Virus record (IMG/VR): IMGVR_UViG_3300027777_000023
Span: 62,001 to 126,000 of that record
DNA: 64,000 nt
Source of the DNA: a virus
Reading direction: 5' to 3' (one strand)
Of the stretch, positions 8,795 to 17,185 are shown one piece after another. The stretch's first letter is position 1; each line of letters begins with the position of its first letter. Below the pieces are notes generated by a model. That model was not told the origin of the DNA, did no database searches, and saw nothing but the letters and a program-made list of their open reading frames with translations. A program made the translations under genes and the position numbers.

Positions 8795-9133
8795 ATGACA
8801 AACGAAAATCTATTTAAAAGGAAGCTTCGTAAAAAAACAGAGCATATAGCGAAAAACAAAGATGAAAATCAGCAGAAAGAAATTGCTGAAAAACATCTTG
8901 AAGAGACACTAGCCAAGCTGTGCGTGCAGTTGGATATAAGATTAGAAGAATGGGACATCAATAAGAAACTCTTCGAAGCTGTAGTCAAAAGTCGCAAAAT
9001 TGTAGGTAAGCGCGCCCAGCAAATCTGTGAGATGTATGACACATCCTATAGACTAGTAAAAAAGCTGGGATTAAAGGTAAGTTCAAAATATCGGTGGTTC
9101 ACAAACATTAACGAAATAACACAACAAAACTAA
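8795..9133 (+). CDS. Hypothetical protein, charged and helical
   Basis: A 112-residue lysine- and glutamate-rich protein, probably mostly helical, with a possible coiled coil in its first half. It starts three bases after the E1 stop and ends three bases before the SSB-like gene, so it is in the same operon. I do not recognise it. A small adaptor for either neighbour is conceivable. Confidence 0.7.
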   Translation: MTNENLFKRKLRKKTEHIAKNKDENQQKEIAEKHLEETLAKLCVQLDIRLEEWDINKKLFEAVVKSRKIVGKRAQQICEMYDTSYRLVKKLGLKVSSKYRWFTNINEITQQN

Positions 9134-9136
9134 ATT

Positions 9137-10171
9137 ATGGCCGTAATCAAACCCTCATTAAAATTCGAAGGCAGTGAGCTAAACATCTCTGCAAATCCAA
9201 CACCCTATATCAAGGAAGGCGTACGCAAAGCTATCTTTAATAAAAATACAAACCCAGATGGAGCATATCTCTATTTCTTGCCAGCCTACAAAGCCGACAA
9301 TGCCGGTAATGGTATCTGGTACAAGCGTGTCGTAATTCGCGACAACTTTGGCACAAACTTCAAGGAAAAGTATTTTGTTGCTGACCGTGGGCAGGACCCT
9401 GCAGAATATTTTGCAAACAATCATCGTTTGCTTTATCCAGAAGAAGCCAAGGTCGGCAAGCAAGACGTGAACGGTAAGCAATTTCCAAAGTACCCCAACT
9501 ATGGTCGTGCTACTGAGCGTGTGTTGTACAACGTGGCTTTTGCTCAAAACCTTGGGCTAGGTGCGCACCTATTGGATCTGCCTTTGCGTAACGGTGCAGA
9601 CCAGCTGATGAGCTGGCTAGATGGTCGTGATATCTCAGGCAACCGCCGCAATCCTATCAACGACCCTGAGCGCTGCGTTCCTGTGTTTGTAAAGCTGAAA
9701 CAAGACGCTGGCGCAAATCCTTGGGTAATTCAGGTTGAGAATAATCAACCAGTTGTGTTGCCTGAGCAATTAGCAGACAGCGATTATCTATATAACCTCG
9801 ACGAAATTCTTGTTCACAAGACAAAGGAAGAAATCATCAGCAAGCTTCGTGAGATGTTCTCTGTAGACATCTTTGACGACTGCATGAACGGTTATCCGGG
9901 ATTAACTCAAAAACCAGTACAGGGGTTTAAAGCAAAGCCTGCGTTAAAACAAGTAGACTATGATAACGATGATATTCCTGATATTGACTTTACACGTCCA
10001 ACTGTTCCTGTTCCAACAGCAGTACCTGCCTTGAATATTCCTAAAGCCACACTCACAGCACCAACAGCTGCGTTTAATGCTCCACCTGTAGCAGACCTTG
10101 GAAGCTTGCCGCCAAACCCTATGTCAGGCAAGATGAGCCGCGAAGAAGCACTGCGGTTCATTCAGCAATAA
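9137..10171 (+). CDS. Probable single-stranded DNA-binding protein
   Basis: A 344-residue protein that fits a phage single-strand binding protein. It has an N-terminal region rich in aromatic and basic residues (YLYFLPAYK, IWYKRVVIRDNFG, EYFANNHR), a Pro/Ala-rich linker, and an acidic stretch DYDNDDIPDIDF of the kind SSB proteins use to bind partners. Its place eight bases before the UvsX/RecA gene matches the gp32-UvsX partnership of T4-like phages. The assignment rests on composition and context rather than a diagnostic motif. Confidence 0.6.
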   Translation: MAVIKPSLKFEGSELNISANPTPYIKEGVRKAIFNKNTNPDGAYLYFLPAYKADNAGNGIWYKRVVIRDNFGTNFKEKYFVADRGQDPAEYFANNHRLLYPEEAKVGKQDVNGKQFPKYPNYGRATERVLYNVAFAQNLGLGAHLLDLPLRNGADQLMSWLDGRDISGNRRNPINDPERCVPVFVKLKQDAGANPWVIQVENNQPVVLPEQLADSDYLYNLDEILVHKTKEEIISKLREMFSVDIFDDCMNGYPGLTQKPVQGFKAKPALKQVDYDNDDIPDIDFTRPTVPVPTAVPALNIPKATLTAPTAAFNAPPVADLGSLPPNPMSGKMSREEALRFIQQ

Positions 10172-10178
10172 ATAAAAT

Positions 10179-11390
10179 ATGGATTTTGAATCATACATTA
10201 ACTCAATCAAAAAAGGATTCGGTAAGACGTTTAAAACCGAAGCAGTAAACCTCGATCTTAATACTGCCGACAAGGAGCTTCCTCCTACCGGTATTACTCT
10301 GGACAATCCACTTATGGAGTATGCATTCGACCGGCGCTTTATGGCGTATGGTCGTTGCTATCTTCTTTACGGCAAGAAAGGTTGTAGTAAAACTACACTA
10401 CTGTTTGATCTGGCCAAGACGTTCCAGAAAGCTGGTGGTAAGATGTTCTGGATCGAGACAGAGAATGCTCCAGACTTCAGATATATGGAACTGCAGGGTG
10501 TGGACCCTACAGGTGTCATCTATCACAATCCAAAATCGTTGGAAGAAGCCTTAACACTGTGCAAGATTACAATTGAAAACTACGCTAAGTTCTCAGATGG
10601 TAAGACCCCCATTATGGTGGCTCTTGATAGTATTGCTGGCGCTAGCACTGACTATGAGAGGGACCAGGACGTCATCGGCCAGACAAAGGTCGGCGAGCAT
10701 GCAAAGCTCATGAGCGCATTCTACCGGAATATTATTCCTTATCTAGAGTGCGAGAACATGGTGTTCGTGGCCACAAATCAGCTAAAGGAACAGATCGGCG
10801 GTATGACTGGGTTTGGTCAAGAAAAGCCTGAGGCACTGATTGGTGGTGAGGCGCAGAGATTCAACAGTACATATCAATTCAAAGTAGCCCGCATCAGGGA
10901 TAACCTTGAAGAAGATCACATGGGTGTGAAGCGCAAGTCTGGTAGTACTCATACCTTGACAGTAAAGCGTAATAAGCTTGGGCGTGAGGGTAACAGTCAG
11001 AAGGTCGAGTTCGATGTCCATATCAATGGAGGTATTGACTGGTACTCTCCGTTGGTGCGTATGTTGGGTGAGGGTTATACATCATTAGTTGGTAAGACTG
11101 GTGGCTGGTACACCTGGAAGACACCTGATACAGAGTTCGTTCTCGATATCGAAGGACAGCCTACAGCTGGTATAATCGACACTGAGAAGAAGTTCAGGGA
11201 GCAAGATCTGGCGCTGCTTATCAAAAATAGTATGGGAGCTAAAGAGATGGTACGTCAGGCCTTTGGTATTCCTGACATGCCTGCACCTGAGATTGAGCAA
11301 GAGATCGTGAAAACAAATAAAACCAAACGCAAGAGGACCTCTGAGTTGGAAGAGGAAGTGGTTGCGAAATATTCTCATGGTGAAGAATAG
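10179..11390 (+). CDS. RecA/UvsX-type recombinase
   Basis: A 403-residue strand-exchange protein. The P-loop reads YGKKGCSKTT, a Walker A with Ser where the second Gly normally is, comparable to the altered P-loop of T4 UvsX. Walker B is IMVALDSIAG, and the following strand and loop FVATNQLKEQIGG match RecA loop L2. The C-terminus is highly charged (KTNKTKRKRT, then ELEEEVV). It would form filaments on single-stranded DNA coated by the SSB-like protein for recombination-dependent replication and repair. Confidence 0.88.
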   Translation: MDFESYINSIKKGFGKTFKTEAVNLDLNTADKELPPTGITLDNPLMEYAFDRRFMAYGRCYLLYGKKGCSKTTLLFDLAKTFQKAGGKMFWIETENAPDFRYMELQGVDPTGVIYHNPKSLEEALTLCKITIENYAKFSDGKTPIMVALDSIAGASTDYERDQDVIGQTKVGEHAKLMSAFYRNIIPYLECENMVFVATNQLKEQIGGMTGFGQEKPEALIGGEAQRFNSTYQFKVARIRDNLEEDHMGVKRKSGSTHTLTVKRNKLGREGNSQKVEFDVHINGGIDWYSPLVRMLGEGYTSLVGKTGGWYTWKTPDTEFVLDIEGQPTAGIIDTEKKFREQDLALLIKNSMGAKEMVRQAFGIPDMPAPEIEQEIVKTNKTKRKRTSELEEEVVAKYSHGEE

Positions 11391-11401
11391 CCACTAAAAA
11401 G

Positions 11402-11584
11402 ATGGATTATCTGCAAAAACTAGCAGAAATAGAAAAGCTGATCGTTAAGATGGACCTACCGGTCTATCGTAAAACGGTTAAACATAACGACGATGCTCGA
11501 TGGCTAAAAAATAATCTCAGTGTGAGAAACGCAAAGCATAAAAACTATGCTGAGGTTATGCTATTACTTGAGAGCATTGTGTAA
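11402..11584 (+). CDS. Small hypothetical protein
   Basis: A 60-residue charged helical protein starting 11 bases after the recombinase stop. It ends just before the terminator at 11595, so it is the last gene of the SSB-recombinase operon. Not recognised. Confidence 0.6.
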   Translation: MDYLQKLAEIEKLIVKMDLPVYRKTVKHNDDARWLKNNLSVRNAKHKNYAEVMLLLESIV

Positions 11585-11594
11585 CCATAGAGTT

Positions 11595-11626
11595 GCCGCC
11601 CTGGGACCTTTCCTGGGGCGGCTTTT
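11595..11626 (+). terminator. Rho-independent terminator
   Basis: GCCGCCC pairs with GGGCGGC at 11616-11622 and is followed by TTTT. The next gene starts only three bases after the T-run, so that gene must be read from read-through transcripts or from an internal or very short leader. Confidence 0.85.
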
Positions 11627-11629
11627 ATC

Positions 11630-12142
11630 ATGACATATATAGGATTTGACAATGGAGTAACATCTGAAGGAATTGGTGTGGTAACACACGAGCAAAAAGC
11701 TTTCTTGTATAAGCTGCCAGTAAAGAAAGAACTGAGCTATACAAAAGAAGCGAAGTATATCAGTCGAGTAGACTATCCAAGCTTATTGGATTTGTTTATA
11801 CGATTGAGAGCAGAGGCTATAGACAATGGTGGTGTTGTACATGTAGGGTTAGAACGCCCTATGGTAAACAGTGCTAGGTTTAATGCGTCCATGAGTGCTG
11901 TGCGTTGCCTGGAAGCGACATTGATAGCTCTCGAAGAGGTAGGTTTCAGTTATCAGTATATTGATAGCAAGGAATGGCAGAAAGAGCTATTACCAAAAGG
12001 TATCAAAGGTAGTGCTGAGCTAAAGAAGGCTAGCCTTGATGTAGGGAAAAGGTTGTTCCCCACACTAACTATCAAGAAAGATGCTGATGGGCTATTGATC
12101 GCTGAGTATCTGCGCAGGAAAAACACAGCGAAGAAAGGATAA
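11630..12142 (+). CDS. RuvC-like Holliday junction resolvase (RNase H fold)
   Basis: A 170-residue nuclease with the RuvC/RNase H pattern. The first acid is in YIGFDNGVTSEGIG at residue 7, the second in HVGLERPMVNS, and a late acidic helix is KKDADGLLIAEYLRR. These supply the metal-binding carboxylates. It would cut branched recombination intermediates before packaging. It starts almost on the T-run of the upstream terminator and has no visible ribosome binding site. Confidence 0.8.
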   Translation: MTYIGFDNGVTSEGIGVVTHEQKAFLYKLPVKKELSYTKEAKYISRVDYPSLLDLFIRLRAEAIDNGGVVHVGLERPMVNSARFNASMSAVRCLEATLIALEEVGFSYQYIDSKEWQKELLPKGIKGSAELKKASLDVGKRLFPTLTIKKDADGLLIAEYLRRKNTAKKG

Positions 12143-12148
12143 TCGATA

Positions 12149-12913
12149 ATGGTAAAGCAGTTCGATTTTCTTTCAGGATACACGCAGGCAACTAAATCCT
12201 CAAATCCAGAGCAGATGCTGTTTTGGGATGATGATTATAATATAGTAAAACCAGTTCGTGGCGGTATTGTGTATGAAGAAGTCAATAACTTCTTCAATAA
12301 GCTAAACTACAAACGAGTGCCAAGGTATGTGGAGTACTGGGAACAACTCACACCAAAGAATGACTCTGAGGTTTTTCAAAGGTGGCTGTTCGCTTTCATG
12401 AGTGTTCACACATCATGGAAATCCAATATTGCTGGATACTTGGCAATTAAAGACTGGTGGAAATGGGTGAATAAATGGGACGACCTACTAAAGTTGCTAG
12501 AAATTAGCAAAGTAGGTATGCAGAACAACAGAGTCAAATTCATTTCCGAGTTCGGACACAAATTCTGGGAAGATCCTTCAAAGTATAAAAAGCAAGAAGA
12601 TGAATCCTGGCAATCCCTCAGAAACAGACTCAAGCACCTCACATTAGGCTTGGGCCCCGCAAAGACTAGCTTTGCGCTAGAAATGTGCTACCCAACCACA
12701 GCCAAGCTGTGTTGCCTGGATACCCATATGTTCCAGGTTTATGGTCTCGAGCAAACCAAAGATGCAAAGCATTATGGTGAGATCGAGAGTCACTGGGTAG
12801 AAATGAGCAATATGTGGAATATTCCGGCATATATTGCTCGATGCTTGTACTGGGATGTAAAACAAGGATACATGGACAGCCGCTATTGGAGTCATGTATT
12901 CGAAAAGCAGTAA
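12149..12913 (+). CDS. HhH-GPD DNA glycosylase-like protein
   Basis: A 254-residue protein whose middle matches the helix-hairpin-helix and catalytic region of base-excision glycosylases: HLTLGLGPAKTSFALEMC, then CLDTHMFQVYGL, where the Asp is in the position of the usual catalytic residue. The rest is Trp- and Tyr-rich and unfamiliar. The four-cysteine iron-sulfur loop of Nth/MutY is missing. It could remove damaged or modified bases from phage or host DNA. It follows the resolvase by six bases. Confidence 0.65.
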   Translation: MVKQFDFLSGYTQATKSSNPEQMLFWDDDYNIVKPVRGGIVYEEVNNFFNKLNYKRVPRYVEYWEQLTPKNDSEVFQRWLFAFMSVHTSWKSNIAGYLAIKDWWKWVNKWDDLLKLLEISKVGMQNNRVKFISEFGHKFWEDPSKYKKQEDESWQSLRNRLKHLTLGLGPAKTSFALEMCYPTTAKLCCLDTHMFQVYGLEQTKDAKHYGEIESHWVEMSNMWNIPAYIARCLYWDVKQGYMDSRYWSHVFEKQ

Positions 12914-12934
12914 ACAACAAAACCAAAAAACAGT

Positions 12935-13636
12935 ATGAAGAACAATAACAACTCCAGCAAGAACATCAACCTCAACGAAACCCACGAAGAACAAGTTATG
13001 CGAGTACTTCGCGAAATGGTCGACGCTGGCGAAATCAATACAAAGATCGTCGGCGGTGTAGAGTATTTTGGTCTTACTGCAGAAGCTGCATTGGACGAAA
13101 AGACTCGGCGTAGCGCCATTACTAAGAAAGCTTGGGCTACTCGCAAACGTACAGTACAAGCTAAAGCAGGAAAAACTAGCCAAAAAACAACAACAGTAAA
13201 GCACAAGGAACACAAGAACATGACAACAGTAAACCTCAAACGTATCGCAGCAGCACAAAAAGCAGTAGCAACCCGTAAACTTAATATGCAGAATAAAACG
13301 ACCAACAGCCCCACTAACACCACAATAACACTCGCAGCAAAGCGTAGTGCTGCAGCTCACAAGGCTGTAGCTACTCGCCGCCGCAACCAGACACTCAAGG
13401 TTACAGGCTGCACGAAGAACGTGACCACAACCTGCCAAGCAGCCCTCAAAACAAAGCGTGTGGAAGCTGCCCATAAAGCTGTGGCTACCCGCCGAGCCAA
13501 CGCACTCAAGGCAAAGCGCAGCGCTGCAGCTCGCAAGGCAGCTGTTACCTGCAAACTCAAAGCACGTAAAGCCAAGCTTAGTATGACAGCCTATAAAGCC
13601 GCAGCAACTCGTAAGCTTAATCGCGCTAGTCGATAA
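12935..13636 (+). CDS. Highly basic protein with six KAVATRK-type repeats
   Basis: A 233-residue protein with two parts. Residues 15-57 look like a small winged-helix-like domain. The rest is lysine- and alanine-rich with six copies of a motif of about 16 residues, such as KRIAAAQKAVATRKLN, KRSAAAHKAVATRRRN and KRVEAAHKAVATRRAN, near residues 58, 102, 135, 173, 192 and 213. The composition recalls histone H1-like tails, suggesting DNA or RNA binding and compaction. The later copies are partly degenerate (AAVTCKLK). No known family is claimed. Confidence 0.75.
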   Translation: MKNNNNSSKNINLNETHEEQVMRVLREMVDAGEINTKIVGGVEYFGLTAEAALDEKTRRSAITKKAWATRKRTVQAKAGKTSQKTTTVKHKEHKNMTTVNLKRIAAAQKAVATRKLNMQNKTTNSPTNTTITLAAKRSAAAHKAVATRRRNQTLKVTGCTKNVTTTCQAALKTKRVEAAHKAVATRRANALKAKRSAAARKAAVTCKLKARKAKLSMTAYKAAATRKLNRASR

Positions 13637-13670
13637 CAGTATAGCGTTAAGTTGCTAGACTGCCAGTGTA

Positions 13671-13714
13671 GCCCGCCATAGAGAAGGTAAAAAATACTTT
13701 ACTTTATGGCGGGC
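13671..13714 (+). terminator. Hairpin (terminator-like) after the basic repeat gene
   Basis: GCCCGCCATA pairs perfectly with TATGGCGGGC at 13705-13714, with partly complementary inner arms. There is no T-run after it, so it may be a weak terminator, an RNA-processing site or a translational control hairpin. The ATG at 13706 lies inside the 3' arm. Confidence 0.55.
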
Positions 13715-13732
13715 TTGCTGAATAATTTACCT

Positions 13733-13972
13733 ATGAATGAAGACGATTGGTTTGACGACGAAGACGAGGAACAATCATTAGCTCCGCAGCAACTTGAAAT
13801 GCAAAAGTTGCTGCGTCAACTAGAACTTAAATCCAAAAACATGTTTCGTTATCTCATCACTGAAGGGTTTATTGAGAAAACCGACCGCCCTGACGAGTAC
13901 AAGTATACTCCAGAGGGCTTTGTGCTGGCACAGCAACAGTACAAGAAGATGCGGGAAGAAGGCTTGCTGTAA
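13733..13972 (+). CDS. Small acidic hypothetical protein
   Basis: A 79-residue protein with a very acidic start (DDWFDDEDEEQ) and a C-terminal half that could be a small winged helix (RYLITEGFIEK, YTPEGFVLAQQQY). I prefer the ATG at 13733 because the earlier in-frame ATG at 13706 lies in the arm of a strong hairpin. Function unknown. Confidence 0.6.
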   Translation: MNEDDWFDDEDEEQSLAPQQLEMQKLLRQLELKSKNMFRYLITEGFIEKTDRPDEYKYTPEGFVLAQQQYKKMREEGLL

Positions 13973-13988
13973 AACAAAAAACAAATAA

Positions 13989-14060
13989 GCCAGCATAGCT
14001 CAGTGGTAGAGCAACGGTTTTGTAAACCGTCGGTCGTCGGTTCAATCCCGACTGCTGGCT
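13989..14060 (+). tRNA. tRNA-Thr (anticodon UGU)
   Basis: The cloverleaf is complete. The acceptor arms are GCCAGCA and TGCTGGC, the D arm GCTCAGTGGTAGAGC, the anticodon arm ACGGT-TTTGTAA-ACCGT with anticodon TGT, and the T arm GTCGG-TTCAATC-CCGAC. CCA is not encoded. It lies between two small genes. Confidence 0.95.
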
Positions 14061-14069
14061 CACTTTTAT

Positions 14070-14351
14070 ATGGACGACGACGTTGAAATTCTAAAGGGTA
14101 CGGTAGCGTTACTGTATGACAAGGCCGGAATGAGAGCTTTCAGGGTTAAATGTGATGTGGGTACATTTGTGGTTGTCGACTACGTGTGCGACCCACTAGA
14201 CAGAGAAGTATACTGGGAGCGAGATACAAAACTAGTACGTCCTGGATGTGATGAGTATGACATGCCTAGCGCACTGATACGCGGTTATGTAAATACGATA
14301 CATAATAAGCTAAAGCCATCTCAACGAGAGAAATGGCCTAAATTAAAGTAA
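14070..14351 (+). CDS. Hypothetical protein
   Basis: A 93-residue protein starting ten bases after the tRNA. It has a beta-rich middle (FRVKCDVGTFVVVDYVCDP) and a basic C-terminus. Not recognised. Confidence 0.65.
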   Translation: MDDDVEILKGTVALLYDKAGMRAFRVKCDVGTFVVVDYVCDPLDREVYWERDTKLVRPGCDEYDMPSALIRGYVNTIHNKLKPSQREKWPKLK

Positions 14352-14366
14352 AATTAAATTACCTGT

Positions 14367-14486
14367 ATGGGTAAAAAGCCAAACTCGAAAGAACGTGAGG
14401 CATCAAACTATATAGTGTTTCTGGTATTGTGTTTATTGATCACACTACTAGCACTTGATGCTTATCTCATAGTTAGATTATTTTAA
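14367..14486 (+). CDS. Tiny single-span membrane protein
   Basis: A 39-codon gene: a basic start (MGKKPNSKERE) and then one hydrophobic helix (IVFLVLCLLITLLALDAYLI). It is positive-inside oriented and lies in line with its neighbours. Function unknown. Confidence 0.55.
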   Translation: MGKKPNSKEREASNYIVFLVLCLLITLLALDAYLIVRLF

Positions 14487-14536
14487 TACGTGAGAACGCA
14501 CCATAGATACTTATCAAGTTTTAACAAAATTATAAT

Positions 14537-14779
14537 ATGCTCAAACAAAATGCCTATCACATTATTATGTTCTATGATAGTCACGATAAATGGAACTATA
14601 GAGACGACCATCATAGAGTGGTTAAATTTAACGAACAAAACGAAGCTGAGAAAAAGGTTGAGCAGATCTTGAAGCAGGACAACTCTATCGTCGCAGCCGA
14701 CGTTATACTGGTCACTGAGTATGCGGTAAAACATATAACAAGAAATAATGACAACGCCGACAACACAAGAAAAGATTAA
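14537..14779 (+). CDS. Hypothetical protein
   Basis: An 80-residue charged protein. A different-frame ORF at 14490-14672 overlaps it; I chose this frame because it runs in series with the following gene. Not recognised. Confidence 0.5.
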   Translation: MLKQNAYHIIMFYDSHDKWNYRDDHHRVVKFNEQNEAEKKVEQILKQDNSIVAADVILVTEYAVKHITRNNDNADNTRKD

Positions 14780-14990
14780 ACAATACGAAAATTTCCTGCA
14801 CAACATCAATCTAATGATGGTTTGCTCTAGTAGCGAAGGGATTAAGAAGCTATTAAAGAACGTAGACAACTGGAGTTATGCTCATAGAGCAGGAAACGGT
14901 GAAATGAGTGAAGAAGATCAGCAAGAGTATATAAACAGGGCATTCTGGAAGCTGAATGACCTTGACCTTACCAGACACACCTTAAACTAG
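14748..14990 (+). CDS. Hypothetical protein
   Basis: An 80-residue helical, charged protein overlapping the previous gene by 32 bases. The C-terminal part (EEDQQEYINRAFWKLNDLDL) looks helical. Not recognised. Confidence 0.55.
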   Translation: MTTPTTQEKIKQYENFLHNINLMMVCSSSEGIKKLLKNVDNWSYAHRAGNGEMSEEDQQEYINRAFWKLNDLDLTRHTLN

Positions 14991-15010
14991 AAAACTAATA
15001 GAATAACATT

Positions 15011-15463
15011 ATGGGATTAGACATGTACCTAGAAGCCGAGTGTTACATCTCGGAGTATGACGAGCAAAACAACGAACTCATTAAAGCTATCGAGCAAACC
15101 GCACCGTTGGGATTAGCTGAATTCAAACCTAAAAGCATTACGTTTGAATTAGCGTATTGGCGCAAAGCTAACGCTATTCACGGCTGGTTTGTAAAGAATG
15201 TGCAGGGCGGTAAAGACGACTGTCAGGCTAGTTATGTTTCAAAAGAGCAGCTCAAAGAACTCAAAGAAACATGTGAAAAAGTATTAGATAACCTAGAGCT
15301 GGCTCCTGAGTTGTTACCTACAACACCAGGTTTCTTCTTTGGAAATTATGAATATGACGAATGGTTTGAAAGCGATCTTGATAAAACCGTAAAGATTTTA
15401 GACAAGATTTTGACAGCACCATTAGCGCGCAAGTGGTACATTCAATACAGAGCATCCTGGTAG
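15011..15463 (+). CDS. Conserved phage-type hypothetical protein
   Basis: A 150-residue protein starting MGLDMYLEAE, with a core YWRKANAIHGWFVKNVQGG and then DDCQASYVSKEQL. Proteins with this start and core are widespread in phage genomes, but no function is known to me. It opens a tightly packed run of small genes. Confidence 0.75.
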   Translation: MGLDMYLEAECYISEYDEQNNELIKAIEQTAPLGLAEFKPKSITFELAYWRKANAIHGWFVKNVQGGKDDCQASYVSKEQLKELKETCEKVLDNLELAPELLPTTPGFFFGNYEYDEWFESDLDKTVKILDKILTAPLARKWYIQYRASW

Positions 15464-15464
15464 T

Positions 15465-15647
15465 ATGGAACCTGAAATATTAAAATTTACTCCTGAAGAA
15501 GAATTTGCTTTTTATTGGAGTGGATTAATTGCTAGTGGCTGTCTGGAAACCATAGACGAGTATATGGAGCAATCTATTATACGCTATGGTCGAATTCTTG
15601 TGGCTGACAGCCTAAAAAAGAACATTGATACCGGTGACCATATATGA
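15465..15647 (+). CDS. Small hypothetical protein
   Basis: 60 residues, acidic, with one base between it and the previous stop and ATGA overlap with the next gene. Not recognised. Confidence 0.6.
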   Translation: MEPEILKFTPEEEFAFYWSGLIASGCLETIDEYMEQSIIRYGRILVADSLKKNIDTGDHI

Positions 15648-15862
15648 TTCCAGAACTAGGTAAATACTACTACGTAGACTATAAAGACAACACAAATCCC
15701 AAAGGCTCGTACTGTGGGATTGCCCGCTGTGTTAACAAGTACGAATATGATGAAGCAGGCAACAAACTAAATCCTGTGATGTACGAGTTCGAGCATCCTC
15801 AGGGCGACAAGAACGTATTGAGTTTGTTTGTAGATAAAGAAATATTATTGAAAGCAACATAA
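15644..15862 (+). CDS. Small hypothetical protein
   Basis: 72 residues, Tyr-rich at the start (GKYYYVDYKD) and probably beta-rich. It overlaps the previous stop by four bases. Not recognised. Confidence 0.6.
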   Translation: MIPELGKYYYVDYKDNTNPKGSYCGIARCVNKYEYDEAGNKLNPVMYEFEHPQGDKNVLSLFVDKEILLKAT

Positions 15863-15863
15863 A

Positions 15864-16058
15864 ATGTACACGTTTGAATCAAAGAGGGATCAGCTGTATT
15901 TCAGAAATAGAGAAGAGCTTCGTAAAGCAATAGAACTAGCTGGCGGAAATGGCGACTTCGTTATCTCAAAAACGGCTGAGGAACTATTGGATACTCTGGC
16001 TAAAAACAGCATAGAGTTAGAGGCGCACTATATCGGAGAAAAAAACAATGAAAATTAA
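15864..16058 (+). CDS. Small hypothetical protein
   Basis: 64 residues, charged, one base after its upstream neighbour. Not recognised. Confidence 0.6.
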   Translation: MYTFESKRDQLYFRNREELRKAIELAGGNGDFVISKTAEELLDTLAKNSIELEAHYIGEKNNEN

Positions 16059-16158
16059 AACTCCAACTCTCAAAGATAAGGCTGAAGTATTAACCTACAG
16101 AAAATTTATCAAAGCTGTAGGTGGTTTCATCTTACAGCAAAAAAGAAAAAATAATTAA
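16048..16158 (+). CDS. Tiny basic protein
   Basis: 36 residues, strongly basic (QQKRKNN at the end), overlapping the previous gene by 11 bases and ending one base before the next ATG. The spacing argues for a real gene. Function unknown. Confidence 0.45.
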   Translation: MKIKTPTLKDKAEVLTYRKFIKAVGGFILQQKRKNN

Positions 16159-16159
16159 T

Positions 16160-16366
16160 ATGAACAAAGAATACTTCATTCGCACAGTAACAGAAAAAGG
16201 CAAACTAAAGACTCCTAAGTATGTAAGCGGAGAGCCAGTAGCCTTTTGGAGAACATTCAAATCAGAAGCGGAAGCACTTGAGTTTGCTAAAGAGTATGAT
16301 TTGGATAACTTCGTAATCTTAACAAAGTACGTACAAACAAAAGAAATTACACAGAGATTTGATTAA
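16160..16366 (+). CDS. Small hypothetical protein
   Basis: 68 residues from the ATG at 16160; an upstream in-frame start at 16121 would overlap the tiny gene before it. The segment FWRTFKSEAEALEFAKEYDL suggests a small alpha/beta fold. Not recognised. Confidence 0.6.
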   Translation: MNKEYFIRTVTEKGKLKTPKYVSGEPVAFWRTFKSEAEALEFAKEYDLDNFVILTKYVQTKEITQRFD

Positions 16367-16367
16367 A

Positions 16368-16637
16368 ATGAGAACAACCTATCCTGAAGATTACACAGGC
16401 CCAAAAGCCGGCGGATCAGACGATAAAGAATGGTTGAGTATAACAGAGTATCAAGCATTCTGCTGGGTGAAAGATGGTACTTGGTATTATTCTGATTTCG
16501 ATTGTTGGTTATCGGCTAGAGCCACACAGCACGTTCAGCTAGGTAGAGATTCTCTTCTAGACAGCCTTAGAGGAGAAGTTGACAAAATTATGACTGCTAT
16601 GATACAAGACACAGAACAGAAAACAACAGTATGCTAG
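16368..16637 (+). CDS. Hypothetical protein
   Basis: 89 residues from the ATG at 16368, one base after the previous stop. It is Trp-rich (WLSITEYQAFCWVKDGTWYY). Overlaps the next gene by seven bases. Not recognised. Confidence 0.6.
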   Translation: MRTTYPEDYTGPKAGGSDDKEWLSITEYQAFCWVKDGTWYYSDFDCWLSARATQHVQLGRDSLLDSLRGEVDKIMTAMIQDTEQKTTVC

Positions 16638-16831
16638 AAATAGATAAACTAAAGGCTGAGGCAATTCACTACAAAGAGCTGTGTTTTAAATTGTACACTG
16701 CACTCAACACAGTTGTTGATAGAAAGACTGTTGAAGGTTTTGACAATTGTACCACAATGCGGGCCAAAGCCGGCGACTCTGATCTCATCTGCAAAGCACT
16801 ATTAGCTTACGAATACAACAAACTAAAGTAA
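16631..16831 (+). CDS. Small hypothetical protein
   Basis: 66 residues, helical, with a possible coiled-coil start. One base separates it from the next ATG. Not recognised. Confidence 0.55.
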   Translation: MLEIDKLKAEAIHYKELCFKLYTALNTVVDRKTVEGFDNCTTMRAKAGDSDLICKALLAYEYNKLK

Positions 16832-16832
16832 T

Positions 16833-17123
16833 ATGTTAATAACACTAAGAGACGAAGGTACTTGTCCTGTGTGTGAAGGTGCATGCGTTGTGCCTGGACC
16901 AAAGTACGTGGGAAAGGCGGATTCAGGCACAAGACCATGCACTAACTGTGGTGGACAATATATGTTCGGTACACCTAGAGGTAAGGTGCACCTACGGTAC
17001 CACGATGGAGTGCCTTGTACACATTCCTACAAGGCAGCCACGAGGCAGTCCATATATCGCACCATACATACGTCTGAGTGCGAACATTGCGGAGACACAT
17101 GGACATCAGATAGCGGAGATTAA
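16833..17123 (+). CDS. Zinc-ribbon-like protein with three CxxC knuckles
   Basis: A 96-residue protein with CPVC, CTNC and CEHC pairs plus several His, so it probably binds zinc. The pattern of two knuckles followed by a third recalls small zinc-ribbon or DnaJ-type clusters. Function unknown. Confidence 0.65.
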   Translation: MLITLRDEGTCPVCEGACVVPGPKYVGKADSGTRPCTNCGGQYMFGTPRGKVHLRYHDGVPCTHSYKAATRQSIYRTIHTSECEHCGDTWTSDSGD

Positions 17124-17185
17124 ACAAATAAACAAAGTACTATTCAACAGTAAAGAAGAAATTAAAAGAACAACCGTAGAAGAAT

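Noticed and set aside
10360-10400. Degenerate Walker A of the RecA-like protein as a sign of inactivity
   Set aside because: T4 UvsX also departs from the standard P-loop, so the change is not evidence of loss of function.
12677-13474. 265-codon minus-strand ORF opposite the HhH and basic repeat genes
   Set aside because: It is the antisense of Lys/Ala-rich codons and spans two real genes on the plus strand.
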